Source of the DNA: Streptomyces sp. SAI-127
Lineage (GTDB): Bacteria; Actinomycetota; Actinomycetes; Streptomycetales; Streptomycetaceae
DNA: 64,000 bases
NCBI RefSeq assembly: GCF_029894425.1
Contig: NZ_JARXYJ010000001.1
Span: 3,472,001-3,536,000, forward strand
Direction: 5' to 3'
The notes under the pieces were generated by a model. The model was not told the origin of the DNA. It did no database searches and saw only the letters and a program-made list of their open reading frames with translations. Below, piece by piece: positions 34,543 through 45,214 of the stretch (position 1 is its first letter; each line of letters begins with the position of its first letter). Made by a program: the position numbers and the translations under genes.

Positions 34543-35781
34543 CTACGCCTTCCACTTCTCCCACGACATGTTCCAGCCGTTGAGGCCGTTCTCCGGCGCG
34601 ACCGTCGCGTCGTCGGAGTTCTTGACCACGACCACGTCGCCGATCAGCGAGTGGTTGAAGAACCATGCGGCCGGGACACCGCTGTCGTAACCGCCCTTGA
34701 CGTCACGCAGGCCCACGCAGCCGTGGCTTGCGTTGTAGTTGCCGAAGGCGTCGCCGCCCCAGTAGTTGCCGTGGATGAAGGTGCCGGAGTCGGTCAGCCG
34801 GGCGGCGTGCGGGACGTCCTTGATGTCGTACTCGCCGCCGTAGCCGACGGTGTCGCCGTTCATCCGGGTCACCGCGAGCTTCTCGCTGATGACCATCTGG
34901 CCGTTCCAGGTGTCGTAACCGGGCTTGCCGGTGGTCACCTTGATGGTCTTGACGGTCCTGCCGTCCTGGGTGATCTTCATCGTGTGCTTCTTGGCGTCCA
35001 CGACGGAGACCTGGTTGCGGCCGATGGTGAAGGAGACGGTCTTGTCCTGCTTGCCGTAGACGCCGTCGCGGCCCTCGACGCCGTTCAGGTTGAGGTCGAC
35101 GGTGACCTTGGTGCCTTCCTTCCAGTACTGCTCGGGACGGAAGTCCAGGCGGTCGTTGCCGAACCAGTGGCCCTCGACGTCGACCGCGGGCGAGGTCTTG
35201 ATCGTGATGGCCTTCTCGACGTCCGCGGGGCTGGTGATGCCCCGGGTGAAGCGGATGGAGAACGGCATTCCGACGCCGACCGTCGAACCGTCCTCGGGCG
35301 TGAACGTGCCGGTGAAGGTGTTCTTCGGAGTCAGGGTGGTGAAGCTGGAGTCCTCGGCCGCCGTACGGCCCTTGGCGTCCTTCGCGACCGCGTGCACGGT
35401 GTAGGCGGTGCCGGAGGCGAGGTGGGTGGACGGCGTCCAGGAGGCGCCGTCGCCGGTTATCTTCCCTGCTATCGCGGTGCCCTTGGCGTCCTTGACCTGG
35501 ACCTCGGTCAGCTTGCCCTTGCTGGCACCGACCTTGAGGGCGCCGCTGGTGTCGACGGACTTCGCCCCGTCCTTCGGGGTGATGGAGACGACCGCCTCGG
35601 ACTGCTTGGTCTCGGTGGCGGCCGAGTCGCCCTTCTCGGCCTTGGCGTCACCGGATCCGGAATCTCCCCCGCCGCAGGCGGTGACGGCCAGCAGCAGAAC
35701 GCCGAGTATCAGCGCCCGCAGCCCCTTGGCCCCGCGCCCCCGCGCGTCAACCGACGCCCCCGATATCGGTCGCACGTTCAA
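34543..35781 (-). CDS. lipoprotein L,D-transpeptidase (Ig-like plus YkuD)
   Basis: A 412-residue surface enzyme that forms 3-3 cross-links in peptidoglycan. A lipoprotein signal ends at LLLAVTAC, then two Ig-like domains (about residues 55-250), and the YkuD catalytic domain (about 255-380) with HGNYWGGDAFGNYNASHGCVGLRD-like SHGCVGL containing the catalytic Cys and His. The C-terminal MSWEKWKA matches other actinobacterial Ldt proteins. A close paralogue follows upstream on the same strand. Confidence 0.94.
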   Translation of the reverse strand: MNVRPISGASVDARGRGAKGLRALILGVLLLAVTACGGGDSGSGDAKAEKGDSAATETKQSEAVVSITPKDGAKSVDTSGALKVGASKGKLTEVQVKDAKGTAIAGKITGDGASWTPSTHLASGTAYTVHAVAKDAKGRTAAEDSSFTTLTPKNTFTGTFTPEDGSTVGVGMPFSIRFTRGITSPADVEKAITIKTSPAVDVEGHWFGNDRLDFRPEQYWKEGTKVTVDLNLNGVEGRDGVYGKQDKTVSFTIGRNQVSVVDAKKHTMKITQDGRTVKTIKVTTGKPGYDTWNGQMVISEKLAVTRMNGDTVGYGGEYDIKDVPHAARLTDSGTFIHGNYWGGDAFGNYNASHGCVGLRDVKGGYDSGVPAAWFFNHSLIGDVVVVKNSDDATVAPENGLNGWNMSWEKWKA

Positions 35782-35943
35782 GTCTTTCTCCCCTCGAAGG
35801 GCCTGGTCAGGCCCGCTCCCCGGCGCGTTCCACGAACGCGTCGGCGAATATTAACCGCAGAGTTTTGAGCATCGTGTGAGCCCAAGGTCACCATTCCGTC
35901 CCAACTTCAACGGAAAGTTGGGCCGACCCTCCCCCCTGTCGGA

Positions 35944-37176
35944 TTACTTCACCGCACTGCCCGCCTTCCACTCCTTCCAGCCCATATTCCAGCCTCCGAG
36001 GCCATTGTCGGGAGCGACCTTTTTGTCATTGCTGTGCACGACCTCGACGACGTCCCCGACCAGGCTGCGGTCGAAGAACCAGCCCGCGGGCGTGTCCGAG
36101 CTGCCGCCCTTCACGTCCCTGAGGCCCACGCAGCCGTGGCTGACATTGACCCTGCCGGGGGCGGTGGGCGCCCAGTAGTTGCCGTGCAGGAAGGTGCCGG
36201 AGTCGGTCAGACGCAGGGCGTGCGGGACGTCCGGGATGTCGTACTCGCCGCCGAAGCCGACCGTGCGGCTGTTCATACGGGTCACTTCGAGCATCTCGGT
36301 GACGACCATCTTGCCGTTGTACGTGGTCGTCTTCGGGGCGCCCGCGGTGATCGGCACGGTGGCGAGCAGTTCACCGTCCCGCCTGACCTCCATGGTGTGC
36401 CGGGCCGCGTCGACGAGGGAGACCTGACTGCGGCCGACGGTGAAGGAGAAGGTCCGGTGCTGGAGGCCGTAGACGCCGGACGACCCTTCCACATCACGGA
36501 GTCTGAGCGCGACCGTCACACGGGTGCCGGGCGTCCAGTAGCGCTCCGGGCGGAAGTCGAGGCGGCCGTTGCCGAACCAGTGCGGGCGGATCTCGACGGG
36601 CGGCTTCGAGGTGACGTGAACGGCGCGTTCGACGGCGGCGCGGTTCTCGATCTCCCGGTTGAACTCCAGGGAGACGATCATCCCGGTGCCGACGGTGGAG
36701 CGGTTCTCGGGGCTGACGTATCCGATGAAACGCTCCTCCGGGACGTAAGTGGTGAACGTCGTGTGCCGGGCCGAGCGGCGGCCGTGGGCGTCCAGGGCGA
36801 CCGCGTCGACGGTGTACTTGGCGGCCAGCGCCAGCTGTGCCTCGTCGGGTTCCCAGCGCAGGCCGTCCTCGGAGATACGGCCGGGCACCGGGAAGTCCTG
36901 CGCGTCCTGGGACTTGACGACGGTGACCGACTCGAGGCGTCCGCTGGGGACCCGGACCCGCAGCCTCTCCTCGGGCGGCACGCCCTTGGTGCCGTCGTCG
37001 GGCGCGACCCTGATCACGTCCTCGGGCGCGGGAGGCTTCCCGAATCCACCGACACCGCCGATCCCGCCACCCCCGTCCGCCGTACAGCCGGCGGCCCCGG
37101 CCAGCAGTCCTGCCCATGTCATGACGGCGGCCAGAACGGCCCCCGCGCGCCGAGCGCGCCCTTGTCTCTGCCTCAC
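35944..37176 (-). CDS. second lipoprotein L,D-transpeptidase
   Basis: A 410-residue paralogue of the neighbouring L,D-transpeptidase with the same layout: signal peptide with lipobox GAAGC near residue 31, Ig-like domains, and the YkuD domain with VSHGCVGLRD. It shares long near-identical stretches with the first copy (such as TRMNSRTVGFGGEYDI against TRMNGDTVGYGGEYDI), so the two arose by duplication. The GTG at 37176 is chosen; another GTG lies eight codons upstream. Both should act outside the membrane on the wall. Confidence 0.92.
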   Translation of the reverse strand: MRQRQGRARRAGAVLAAVMTWAGLLAGAAGCTADGGGGIGGVGGFGKPPAPEDVIRVAPDDGTKGVPPEERLRVRVPSGRLESVTVVKSQDAQDFPVPGRISEDGLRWEPDEAQLALAAKYTVDAVALDAHGRRSARHTTFTTYVPEERFIGYVSPENRSTVGTGMIVSLEFNREIENRAAVERAVHVTSKPPVEIRPHWFGNGRLDFRPERYWTPGTRVTVALRLRDVEGSSGVYGLQHRTFSFTVGRSQVSLVDAARHTMEVRRDGELLATVPITAGAPKTTTYNGKMVVTEMLEVTRMNSRTVGFGGEYDIPDVPHALRLTDSGTFLHGNYWAPTAPGRVNVSHGCVGLRDVKGGSSDTPAGWFFDRSLVGDVVEVVHSNDKKVAPDNGLGGWNMGWKEWKAGSAVK

Positions 37177-37439
37177 ACCCAGCCCAACGACCGGGCCCAC
37201 CGGGGGAAACGTAAGTACGAGCCCGTTCGTGCACCCGCCTCGCCACCCCCGGGCAGGGGGCCACGAGCCCCGCTCTTCACCCTCCCCACTCAGAGTCCGC
37301 CCACCGGCCCTGCCGGGGAAACGTGAGTGCGAGGCAAGCGCTGGGCAGAACAGTGGGGAGAACGACGCGAGGGGGTGTCGCGGCCGGGACGCCGTGCGCC
37401 CTTTTCCGCGTTGCTCCATGAGCCGTGGGAGGCCGACCG
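37177..37439. promoter_or_regulatory. divergent spacer between L,D-transpeptidase and glgX with a direct repeat
   Basis: No gene is seen here. An imperfect 20-base direct repeat, ggggaaacgtRagtRcgag, occurs at 37202-37221 and 37314-37333. The two copies differ at two positions. They may be binding sites or a duplicated promoter element. The ribosome site for glgX (GGGAGG) is at 37427-37432. Confidence 0.5.
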
Positions 37440-39677
<2,238 letters not shown>

Positions 39678-39705
39678 GACGACAGGTCCGCGCCGGCCTG
39701 CGTGG

Positions 39706-40335
39706 CTAGCCGAGGATGCCCCGCTCGTACGCCGTCGCGACCGCCGCCGCGCGGTCCTTGACGCCCAACTTGGCGTACAGGTGGGTGAGATGGGTCTTCA
39801 CGGTCGCCTCGCTGATGAACAGCTCGCGGGCGATCTCACGGTTGGACGTGCCTTTGGCGACCAGGGCCAGCACCTCGCGCTCACGGGCGGAGAGGGGCTC
39901 GTTGCCGGGGGCGCGCACCGCGGAGACCAGACGGGAGGCGACGGCCGGGGAGAGAACCGTACGGCCCGCCGCCGCGGCCCGCACCGCCGTGAACAGCTCG
40001 TCGCGCGGGGCGTCCTTGAGGAGGTAGCCGGTCGCACCCGCCTCGATGGCGGGCAGGGTGTCGGAGTCCGTGTCGTACGTCGTCAGGACGAGGACCTTCG
40101 CGCGGGCCCGGGCGCGGGTCAGCTCGCGGATGGCGTCCACCCCGCCGCCGCCCGGCATCCGCAGGTCCATCAGGATCACGTCGGGATCGAGAGCGGTCGC
40201 CCGCTCGACGGCCTCGACGCCGTCGGCCGCCTCACCGAGGACGGTGAAGCCGGGCGCTGACTCGAACATGCCGCGCAGACCGTCCCGTACGACGGGATGG
40301 TCGTCGACGATCAGCACCGAGATGTCACTGGTCAT
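39706..40335 (-). CDS. NarL/LuxR family response regulator
   Basis: A 209-residue response regulator. The receiver domain (residues 5-120) has the acidic pair DDH near 11-13, the phosphorylated Asp in ILMDLRMPG near residue 57 and the conserved Lys in LLKDAPRD. The LuxR-type HTH (residues 145-205) has LSAREREVLALVAKGTSNRE. Its start overlaps the end of the histidine kinase gene by 11 bases. It should regulate the ABC-2 exporter genes at the head of the operon. Confidence 0.95.
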   Translation of the reverse strand: MTSDISVLIVDDHPVVRDGLRGMFESAPGFTVLGEAADGVEAVERATALDPDVILMDLRMPGGGGVDAIRELTRARARAKVLVLTTYDTDSDTLPAIEAGATGYLLKDAPRDELFTAVRAAAAGRTVLSPAVASRLVSAVRAPGNEPLSAREREVLALVAKGTSNREIARELFISEATVKTHLTHLYAKLGVKDRAAAVATAYERGILG

Positions 40336-41584
40336 GGCGGACCAACGGTACGCGAGCCGACAACGCGGTGCCGTGGCCCGGTTCGGACTCCACGGTGAGG
40401 GAGCCCGCGATGCGTTCGGCGCGGGCCCGCATGCCGTCGAGTCCGAAGCCGCCGGTGCGGGAGCGGGGCGGAACGGCGAGGGGGTCGAAGCCGACCCCGT
40501 CGTCGCGGATGTCGAGGATGACCTCGTCGCCCAGGAAGGTCAGGGTGACGCCGAGGCGGCCTGCCCGGGCGTGCCGGGAGGCGTTGAGGAGGGCTTCCTG
40601 GGCGATGCGCAGGAGGGTGGCCGAGACCTCGTCGTGAAGCTGCTCGGTGGTTCCGGCGACGGTGAACTCGGCGCGGATTCCGGTCCGTTCGCCCCAGTCG
40701 GCGACCGTGTTCTTCAGGGCCTGGGGCAGGCCGTCGTGCTCCAGCGCGACGGGGGCGAGGTTGTGCACCGAGCGGCGGGCCTCGCCGAGGCTGTGCCGGG
40801 CGAGGTCCATGGCGCGGTGGACGTGCTCGCGGGCCTGGCCCTCGTCGGGCGTGTTCGCGACCACCTGGAGCTGGGCGATGATGCCGGTCAGGCCCTGGGC
40901 GAGGGTGTCGTGGATCTCGGCGGCGAGCCGCCGGCGCTCGTCCGCGACCCCCGCTTCCCTTGCCTGGACGAGGAGTTGGGCGTGAAGGGCGGCGTTCTCG
41001 TCGAGCGCCTGCTGCAGGGCCTCGATGGTCGAGGTCCGCTCGCGGGAGCGCTGCTCCTCCTGCTCGGTGATGTGGGCGACCACCGACTGGAGACCGAAGT
41101 TGGCGGCCAGGAGCGCGGCGAAGCCGAGCCACTGGGCCGTACTGTCCGGCATCAGCCCGCCGGCCTGCGCGCCCGCCACGGTGACCGCGCTCGCGAACAG
41201 TCCGAGCCGCCGCCACAGGCCCGGGATCAGCTCGTCGGCGTCCATGTAGCCGGCGGCGGCGTAGAACGCGAAGAACGGGTTGATCCAGGTCAGCACGAAG
41301 GCGATGGCCCAGCGCACGGCGTAGTACGCGGTGCCGGCCCGGGAGGGACTGCGGCCGCGCCTGACGCGGCGGTGCCGGGTGCCGTGCCACCACGCCTGGA
41401 GGACGATCGCGGCGACGACCAGGACCCCCATGAGATACCAGTCGTCGGGGCCGTCCACGATGCCCGCGGAGACGACCGCGAGGACGACACTGGTGCCGAG
41501 CAGCCCGTACGGCCCCCAGACGTGCAGCCGCTCCCAGTACCGGTCGATCCTGGCGTCCGACGCGTTCATCTCCACAGTCTGCAC
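40325..41584 (-). CDS. sensor histidine kinase (NarX/DesK type)
   Basis: A 419-residue membrane sensor kinase. About six membrane helices lie in residues 22-165, a coiled-coil follows (SRERTSTIEALQQAL), then the HisKA_3 box with His in EIHDTLAQGL near residue 225 and HATPase_c motifs NASRHARA and IRDDGVGFDP. It should sense a membrane signal such as antibiotic stress and phosphorylate the adjacent regulator. GTG at 41584 has GAGGGA upstream, better than an ATG five codons on. Confidence 0.93.
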   Translation of the reverse strand: MQTVEMNASDARIDRYWERLHVWGPYGLLGTSVVLAVVSAGIVDGPDDWYLMGVLVVAAIVLQAWWHGTRHRRVRRGRSPSRAGTAYYAVRWAIAFVLTWINPFFAFYAAAGYMDADELIPGLWRRLGLFASAVTVAGAQAGGLMPDSTAQWLGFAALLAANFGLQSVVAHITEQEEQRSRERTSTIEALQQALDENAALHAQLLVQAREAGVADERRRLAAEIHDTLAQGLTGIIAQLQVVANTPDEGQAREHVHRAMDLARHSLGEARRSVHNLAPVALEHDGLPQALKNTVADWGERTGIRAEFTVAGTTEQLHDEVSATLLRIAQEALLNASRHARAGRLGVTLTFLGDEVILDIRDDGVGFDPLAVPPRSRTGGFGLDGMRARAERIAGSLTVESEPGHGTALSARVPLVRHDQ

Positions 41585-41594
41585 GGCCCGTCCC

Positions 41595-42329
41595 TCACTC
41601 CCAGCGGAACCAGCGCGACGCGGCGACCGTGAGCAGCACCGTCCAGGCGACGAGCACGCCCAGGTGGGTCCAGCCCGGCCAGTCGCCGGCCGCGGCCCGG
41701 TTCAGTGCCTCGGCGGCCGCGCCGAACGGGGTGTACCCGACGATCCGGGCGAGGACGTCCGGCATGGTCTGCACCGGCGCCCACACACCCGCGCAGAACA
41801 TCGCCGGGAAGAACACGGCGGACCCGATGGCACCGGCGATCTTCGTCGTCCGGGACAGCGCGGAGACCACCGCGCCCAGCGCGAGGGCGGCCGACACGGC
41901 CAGCACCAGGGCCAGCAGGTATCCGGCCGGCTGCTGGGGCAGTCGTACGGCGAAGGCGAACCGCCCGACGAGGAGGGCGAGCAGCGCGGATGCCAGGGCG
42001 GCGCCGCCGTAGACGGTCATCTGCGCGGTGAGCAGGGCGGTCGGGCGGACCGGGGTGGTGGACATGCGGCGCAGGATGCCGCGCTCGCGGTAGCCGGTGA
42101 GGGTCTGCGGCATGGACTGCAGGCCGCCGACGATCAGACCGAGGAGCACGGCCACCGGGACGTAGACGTCGATGGTCCTGAGGCCGCCGAGGTCGGCTTC
42201 GTGGTTCCGGAAGGACGGGATCGAGCCGAGGATCACCAGGAGCAGGGGCGGGAACAGCAGGATCCAGAAGAGGGCGCCGGGTTCGCGGCGGAAGAGCCGG
42301 ACCTCGGTCCGCAGTACGGCGGTGTTCAT
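41595..42329 (-). CDS. ABC-2 type transporter permease
   Basis: A 244-residue permease with six predicted helices. The N-terminal cytosolic part MNTAVLRTEVRLFRREPGAL is typical of drug-efflux ABC-2 permeases, and the conserved late segment PAMFCAGVWAPVQTMPDVL is the family signature. It pairs with the ATPase gene that overlaps its start by ATGA. Probable role: export of a toxic compound detected by the downstream two-component system. Confidence 0.93.
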   Translation of the reverse strand: MNTAVLRTEVRLFRREPGALFWILLFPPLLLVILGSIPSFRNHEADLGGLRTIDVYVPVAVLLGLIVGGLQSMPQTLTGYRERGILRRMSTTPVRPTALLTAQMTVYGGAALASALLALLVGRFAFAVRLPQQPAGYLLALVLAVSAALALGAVVSALSRTTKIAGAIGSAVFFPAMFCAGVWAPVQTMPDVLARIVGYTPFGAAAEALNRAAAGDWPGWTHLGVLVAWTVLLTVAASRWFRWE

Positions 42330-43231
42330 GCCGTGGCCTCCTGGGTCAGGTCGAGGAAGGCGTCGTCGAGGGTGGCGTCGACGACCCGGAGCTGGTGGGC
42401 GGTGACGTGCCGGCGGGCGAGCAGGGTGATCACGGCGTTCACGGTCTCGTCGGTGCCGGACAGGGTGAGGCGGCCGTCCCGGTCCTCGATCGAGGCGAGG
42501 GCGGGCAGCGTGTTCAGGTCGTGTGTGTCGAGCGGGGCGGACGGGGTGAAGCTGATGACGGTGGCGCCCGCCGAACGGTGGATGAGGCCCGCCGGGGTGT
42601 CCAGGGCGGCGATCCGGCCCTTGTCGATGACGGCGATCCGGTCGCAGAGCCGCTGCGCCTCCTCCATGAAATGCGTGACGAGCAGGACGGTGACGCCGTT
42701 CGCGCGGATGTCCTCGATGAGCTCCCAGGTGTCGCGGCGGGCACGCGGATCGAGGCCGGTGGTCAGCTCGTCCAGGACGACGACCCGGGGATTGCCGACG
42801 AGCGCGAGCGCGATGAACAGGCGCTGCTTCTGGCCGCCGGAGAGCTTGCCGAACCGGGTGGTGAGTTTCTGGGTGAGCCCCAGGCGCTCGGCGAGCGGGC
42901 GCCAGTCGAGGGGCTTGTCGTGGAACGCGGTGTACAGCTCCAGGGCCTCGCGGACGGTGAGCTTGGCCTGGAGTTCGCTCTCCTGGAGCTGGGCGCCGAG
43001 GACGCGGGCCACGCGCGCGTGGTCGGCGACGGGGTCGAGACCGGTGACCCGCACGCGGCCCCCGTCGGGAATCCGCAGACCCTCGACGCACTCGACCGTG
43101 GTGGTCTTCCCGGCGCCGTTCGGGCCAAGAATTCCAAAAATCTCGCCCTCCTCGACGGCGAAGGAGACACCGTCGACGACGGCCCGGCCGCCGTAGGACT
43201 TGCGCAGTTCGCTGACTTCGATGACGGACAT
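42326..43231 (-). CDS. ABC transporter ATP-binding protein (drug efflux type)
   Basis: A 301-residue ATPase. Walker A is LGPNGAGKTTTVECV near residue 38, signature LSGGQKQRLFIALAL, Walker B VVVLDELTTGLD (here DEL rather than DEP), and the H-loop is LLVTHFMEEAQ. The C-terminal 70 residues match DrrA-like exporters. First gene of the operon ATPase-permease-kinase-regulator. It is divergent from the large ABC exporter array across 183 bp with two inverted repeats. Confidence 0.95.
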   Translation of the reverse strand: MSVIEVSELRKSYGGRAVVDGVSFAVEEGEIFGILGPNGAGKTTTVECVEGLRIPDGGRVRVTGLDPVADHARVARVLGAQLQESELQAKLTVREALELYTAFHDKPLDWRPLAERLGLTQKLTTRFGKLSGGQKQRLFIALALVGNPRVVVLDELTTGLDPRARRDTWELIEDIRANGVTVLLVTHFMEEAQRLCDRIAVIDKGRIAALDTPAGLIHRSAGATVISFTPSAPLDTHDLNTLPALASIEDRDGRLTLSGTDETVNAVITLLARRHVTAHQLRVVDATLDDAFLDLTQEATA

Positions 43232-43288
43232 GGCATCAGCGTCCCGGGCCGGGCCCCGCCGCCACATCGCCCGTCGCGCTCGACCCGG

Positions 43289-43308
43289 CATCAACCGATC
43301 GGTGGATG
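43289..43308. promoter_or_regulatory. 20-bp palindrome in the divergent ABC promoter region
   Basis: CATCaACCGATCGGTgGATG is symmetrical except for one pair on each side of the ACCGATCGGT core. It lies 58 bp before the drug-efflux ATPase and 107 bp before the exporter array. Good candidate for the NarL-type regulator or another repressor. Confidence 0.55.
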
Positions 43309-43314
43309 CGGCCG

Positions 43315-43341
43315 TACGACCCCTCGAACATGCAGGTCGTA
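43315..43341. promoter_or_regulatory. second inverted repeat (tacgacc ... ggtcgta)
   Basis: Seven-base arms with a 13-base spacer, seven bases beyond the 20-bp palindrome. It may be a second regulator site for the divergent promoters. Confidence 0.4.
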
Positions 43342-43414
43342 GGTCCAACGGCCGATTCCGGTCCGGCCAAAACTCGGTGGGCGTTGTCAGTGCCGGTCCG
43401 TAGGCTCGCAGCTG

Positions 43415-45214
43415 ATGTCCACGACACGTGCAACCACCAAGGACCGATCGGCCGCAAGGACCCTGCTGCGCCTGTGGCCGTATGTCCGGCCGGCCCGCGC
43501 GCGGCTGGTCACCGCCGCGCTCGTGGCGATCCTCGCCTCCTGTACGGGGCTGGTGATCCCCCTCGTCCTGAAGTGGATGGTGGACGGCCCGGTCGCCGAC
43601 GGGGACACCGCGGGCGTATGGCTCGGCGCGCTGTACCTGCTGCTGCTCGGGTTCGCGGAGGCCCTGCTGTTCGGACTGCGGCGATGGCTGGTGGCGAGAC
43701 CGCTCTCGCACGTCGAAGCGGAGATGCGGGCGGGCCTGTACCGGCACCTCCAGCGCCTCCCGGTGGCCTTCCACGACCGCTGGGCGTCCGGCCAGCTGCT
43801 GTCCCGGGCCACCACGGACCTCATGCTCCTGCGGATGTTCCTCGCCTTTCCGCTGACGTTCCTGCTGGTCAACAGTGTGACGATCACCCTCGGTGTGATC
43901 ATCATGCTGCTCCAGGACTGGACGCTCGGGCTGGTGATCCTTGGTCCGGCCATCCCCGTGGTGATCACGTGCATGGTCTTCGAGAAGCGGTACCACCATG
44001 TGGCGCGGCTCGCCCAGGACCAGGTCGGCGACCTCACGACGGTCGTCGAGGAGAGCGTGCTCGGCATCCGGATCATCAAGGGCTTCGGCCGCCACCGTTC
44101 CCAGGCGCGGGCGTTCCGTGAACTGTCCGGGAAGCTGCGGGGAACCGAGCTGCGCAAGGCGGGCCTGCTGGCCACGATCTGGGGCGTCATCACCACCCTC
44201 CCCGAGGTGGCCATCGGGGCCGCGCTGGTTCTGGGCTGCGTGCAGGTGGCCGACGGGGACTTGTCGGCGGGCACGTTGGTCGCCTTCCTGTCGACGGCAC
44301 TTGCGCTCAGGTGGCCGGTGGAATCCATCGGCTTCCTGCTGGCGATGACCCAGGAGGCGGCAACGGCGACGGAGCGCTATTTCGAGGTGATGAGTGAATC
44401 ACCGGAGCAGGAAGACGCGCCCCGTAGGGGCGCGGGGAACGGCGCGACCAGCCCCCACAAACCCGCACCCGACGACGATGGCCTCCAGTTCCACAACGTC
44501 CGATTCCGCTACCCCGACGCCCCCGAGGACTCCACACCCGTCCTCGACCGCATCGACCTCCACATCCGCCCAGGCGAATCCATGGCCCTGGTCGGCACGA
44601 CGGGCAGCGGCAAGACGACCCTCACCGCGCTCGTCCCCCGCCTCCACGAGGTGACATCCGGCCACATCACCCTGGACGGCGAGGACATCACCGCGATGCC
44701 GAGGGAAACGCTGCGCGCCCTCGTCGCGGTCGCCTTCGAGGAACCCACCCTCTTCTCGGCCAGCGTCAAGGACAACGTCCTGCTGGGCATGGAGGAACAG
44801 GAACTGGACCGCGCCCTGTCCGTCGCGCAGGCGGACTTCGCACACGCCCTCCCCCACGGCACCGACACCCAGGTCGGCGAACAGGGCCTCAGCCTCTCCG
44901 GCGGCCAGCGCCAACGCCTCGCCCTCGCCCGGGCCGTGGTCGGCAAGCCCAGGTTCCTCGTCCTCGACGACCCCCTGTCCGCGCTGGACGTGCACACCGA
45001 GGCCGCCGTGGAGGCCGCGCTGCGCGACGTCCTCGCGGAGACCACCGCGCTCATCGTGGCGCACCGCCCCTCGACCGTGCTGCTCGCCGACCGCGTCGCG
45101 CTGCTGTCCGACGGCCGTATCACGGCCGTGGGCACGCATCACGAACTCCTGCGCACGAACGCCGAGTACGCCCACCTCATGTCCGGCACCGGGGAAGCGG
45201 AGGACAACCGATGA
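43415..45214 (+). CDS. ABC half-exporter, subunit 1 of first pair
   Basis: A 599-residue half-transporter with six membrane helices (residues 28-310) and a C-terminal ATPase (355-595). Walker A VGTTGSGKTTL and LSLSGGQRQR are intact, but the Q-loop has Glu and the Walker B is LVLDDP, with Asp in place of the catalytic Glu. That pattern is the non-catalytic half of heterodimeric exporters. Residues 335-352 (APRRGAGNG and following) come from an inserted palindromic repeat. TAGGCT eight bases before the ATG suggests a leaderless start. Confidence 0.93.
   Translation: MSTTRATTKDRSAARTLLRLWPYVRPARARLVTAALVAILASCTGLVIPLVLKWMVDGPVADGDTAGVWLGALYLLLLGFAEALLFGLRRWLVARPLSHVEAEMRAGLYRHLQRLPVAFHDRWASGQLLSRATTDLMLLRMFLAFPLTFLLVNSVTITLGVIIMLLQDWTLGLVILGPAIPVVITCMVFEKRYHHVARLAQDQVGDLTTVVEESVLGIRIIKGFGRHRSQARAFRELSGKLRGTELRKAGLLATIWGVITTLPEVAIGAALVLGCVQVADGDLSAGTLVAFLSTALALRWPVESIGFLLAMTQEAATATERYFEVMSESPEQEDAPRRGAGNGATSPHKPAPDDDGLQFHNVRFRYPDAPEDSTPVLDRIDLHIRPGESMALVGTTGSGKTTLTALVPRLHEVTSGHITLDGEDITAMPRETLRALVAVAFEEPTLFSASVKDNVLLGMEEQELDRALSVAQADFAHALPHGTDTQVGEQGLSLSGGQRQRLALARAVVGKPRFLVLDDPLSALDVHTEAAVEAALRDVLAETTALIVAHRPSTVLLADRVALLSDGRITAVGTHHELLRTNAEYAHLMSGTGEAEDNR
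44416..44471 (+). repeat. palindromic repeat element inserted in frame
   Basis: The unit starts with an 8-bp perfect hairpin around GTA (CGCGCCCC / GGGGCGCG) and continues GGGAACGGCGCGACCAGCCCCCAC. From memory, this hairpin plus GGGGAAC-GCGCGACCAGCC is a widespread Streptomyces intergenic repeat. Here it lies inside a coding sequence and is read through in frame. Confidence 0.7.
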
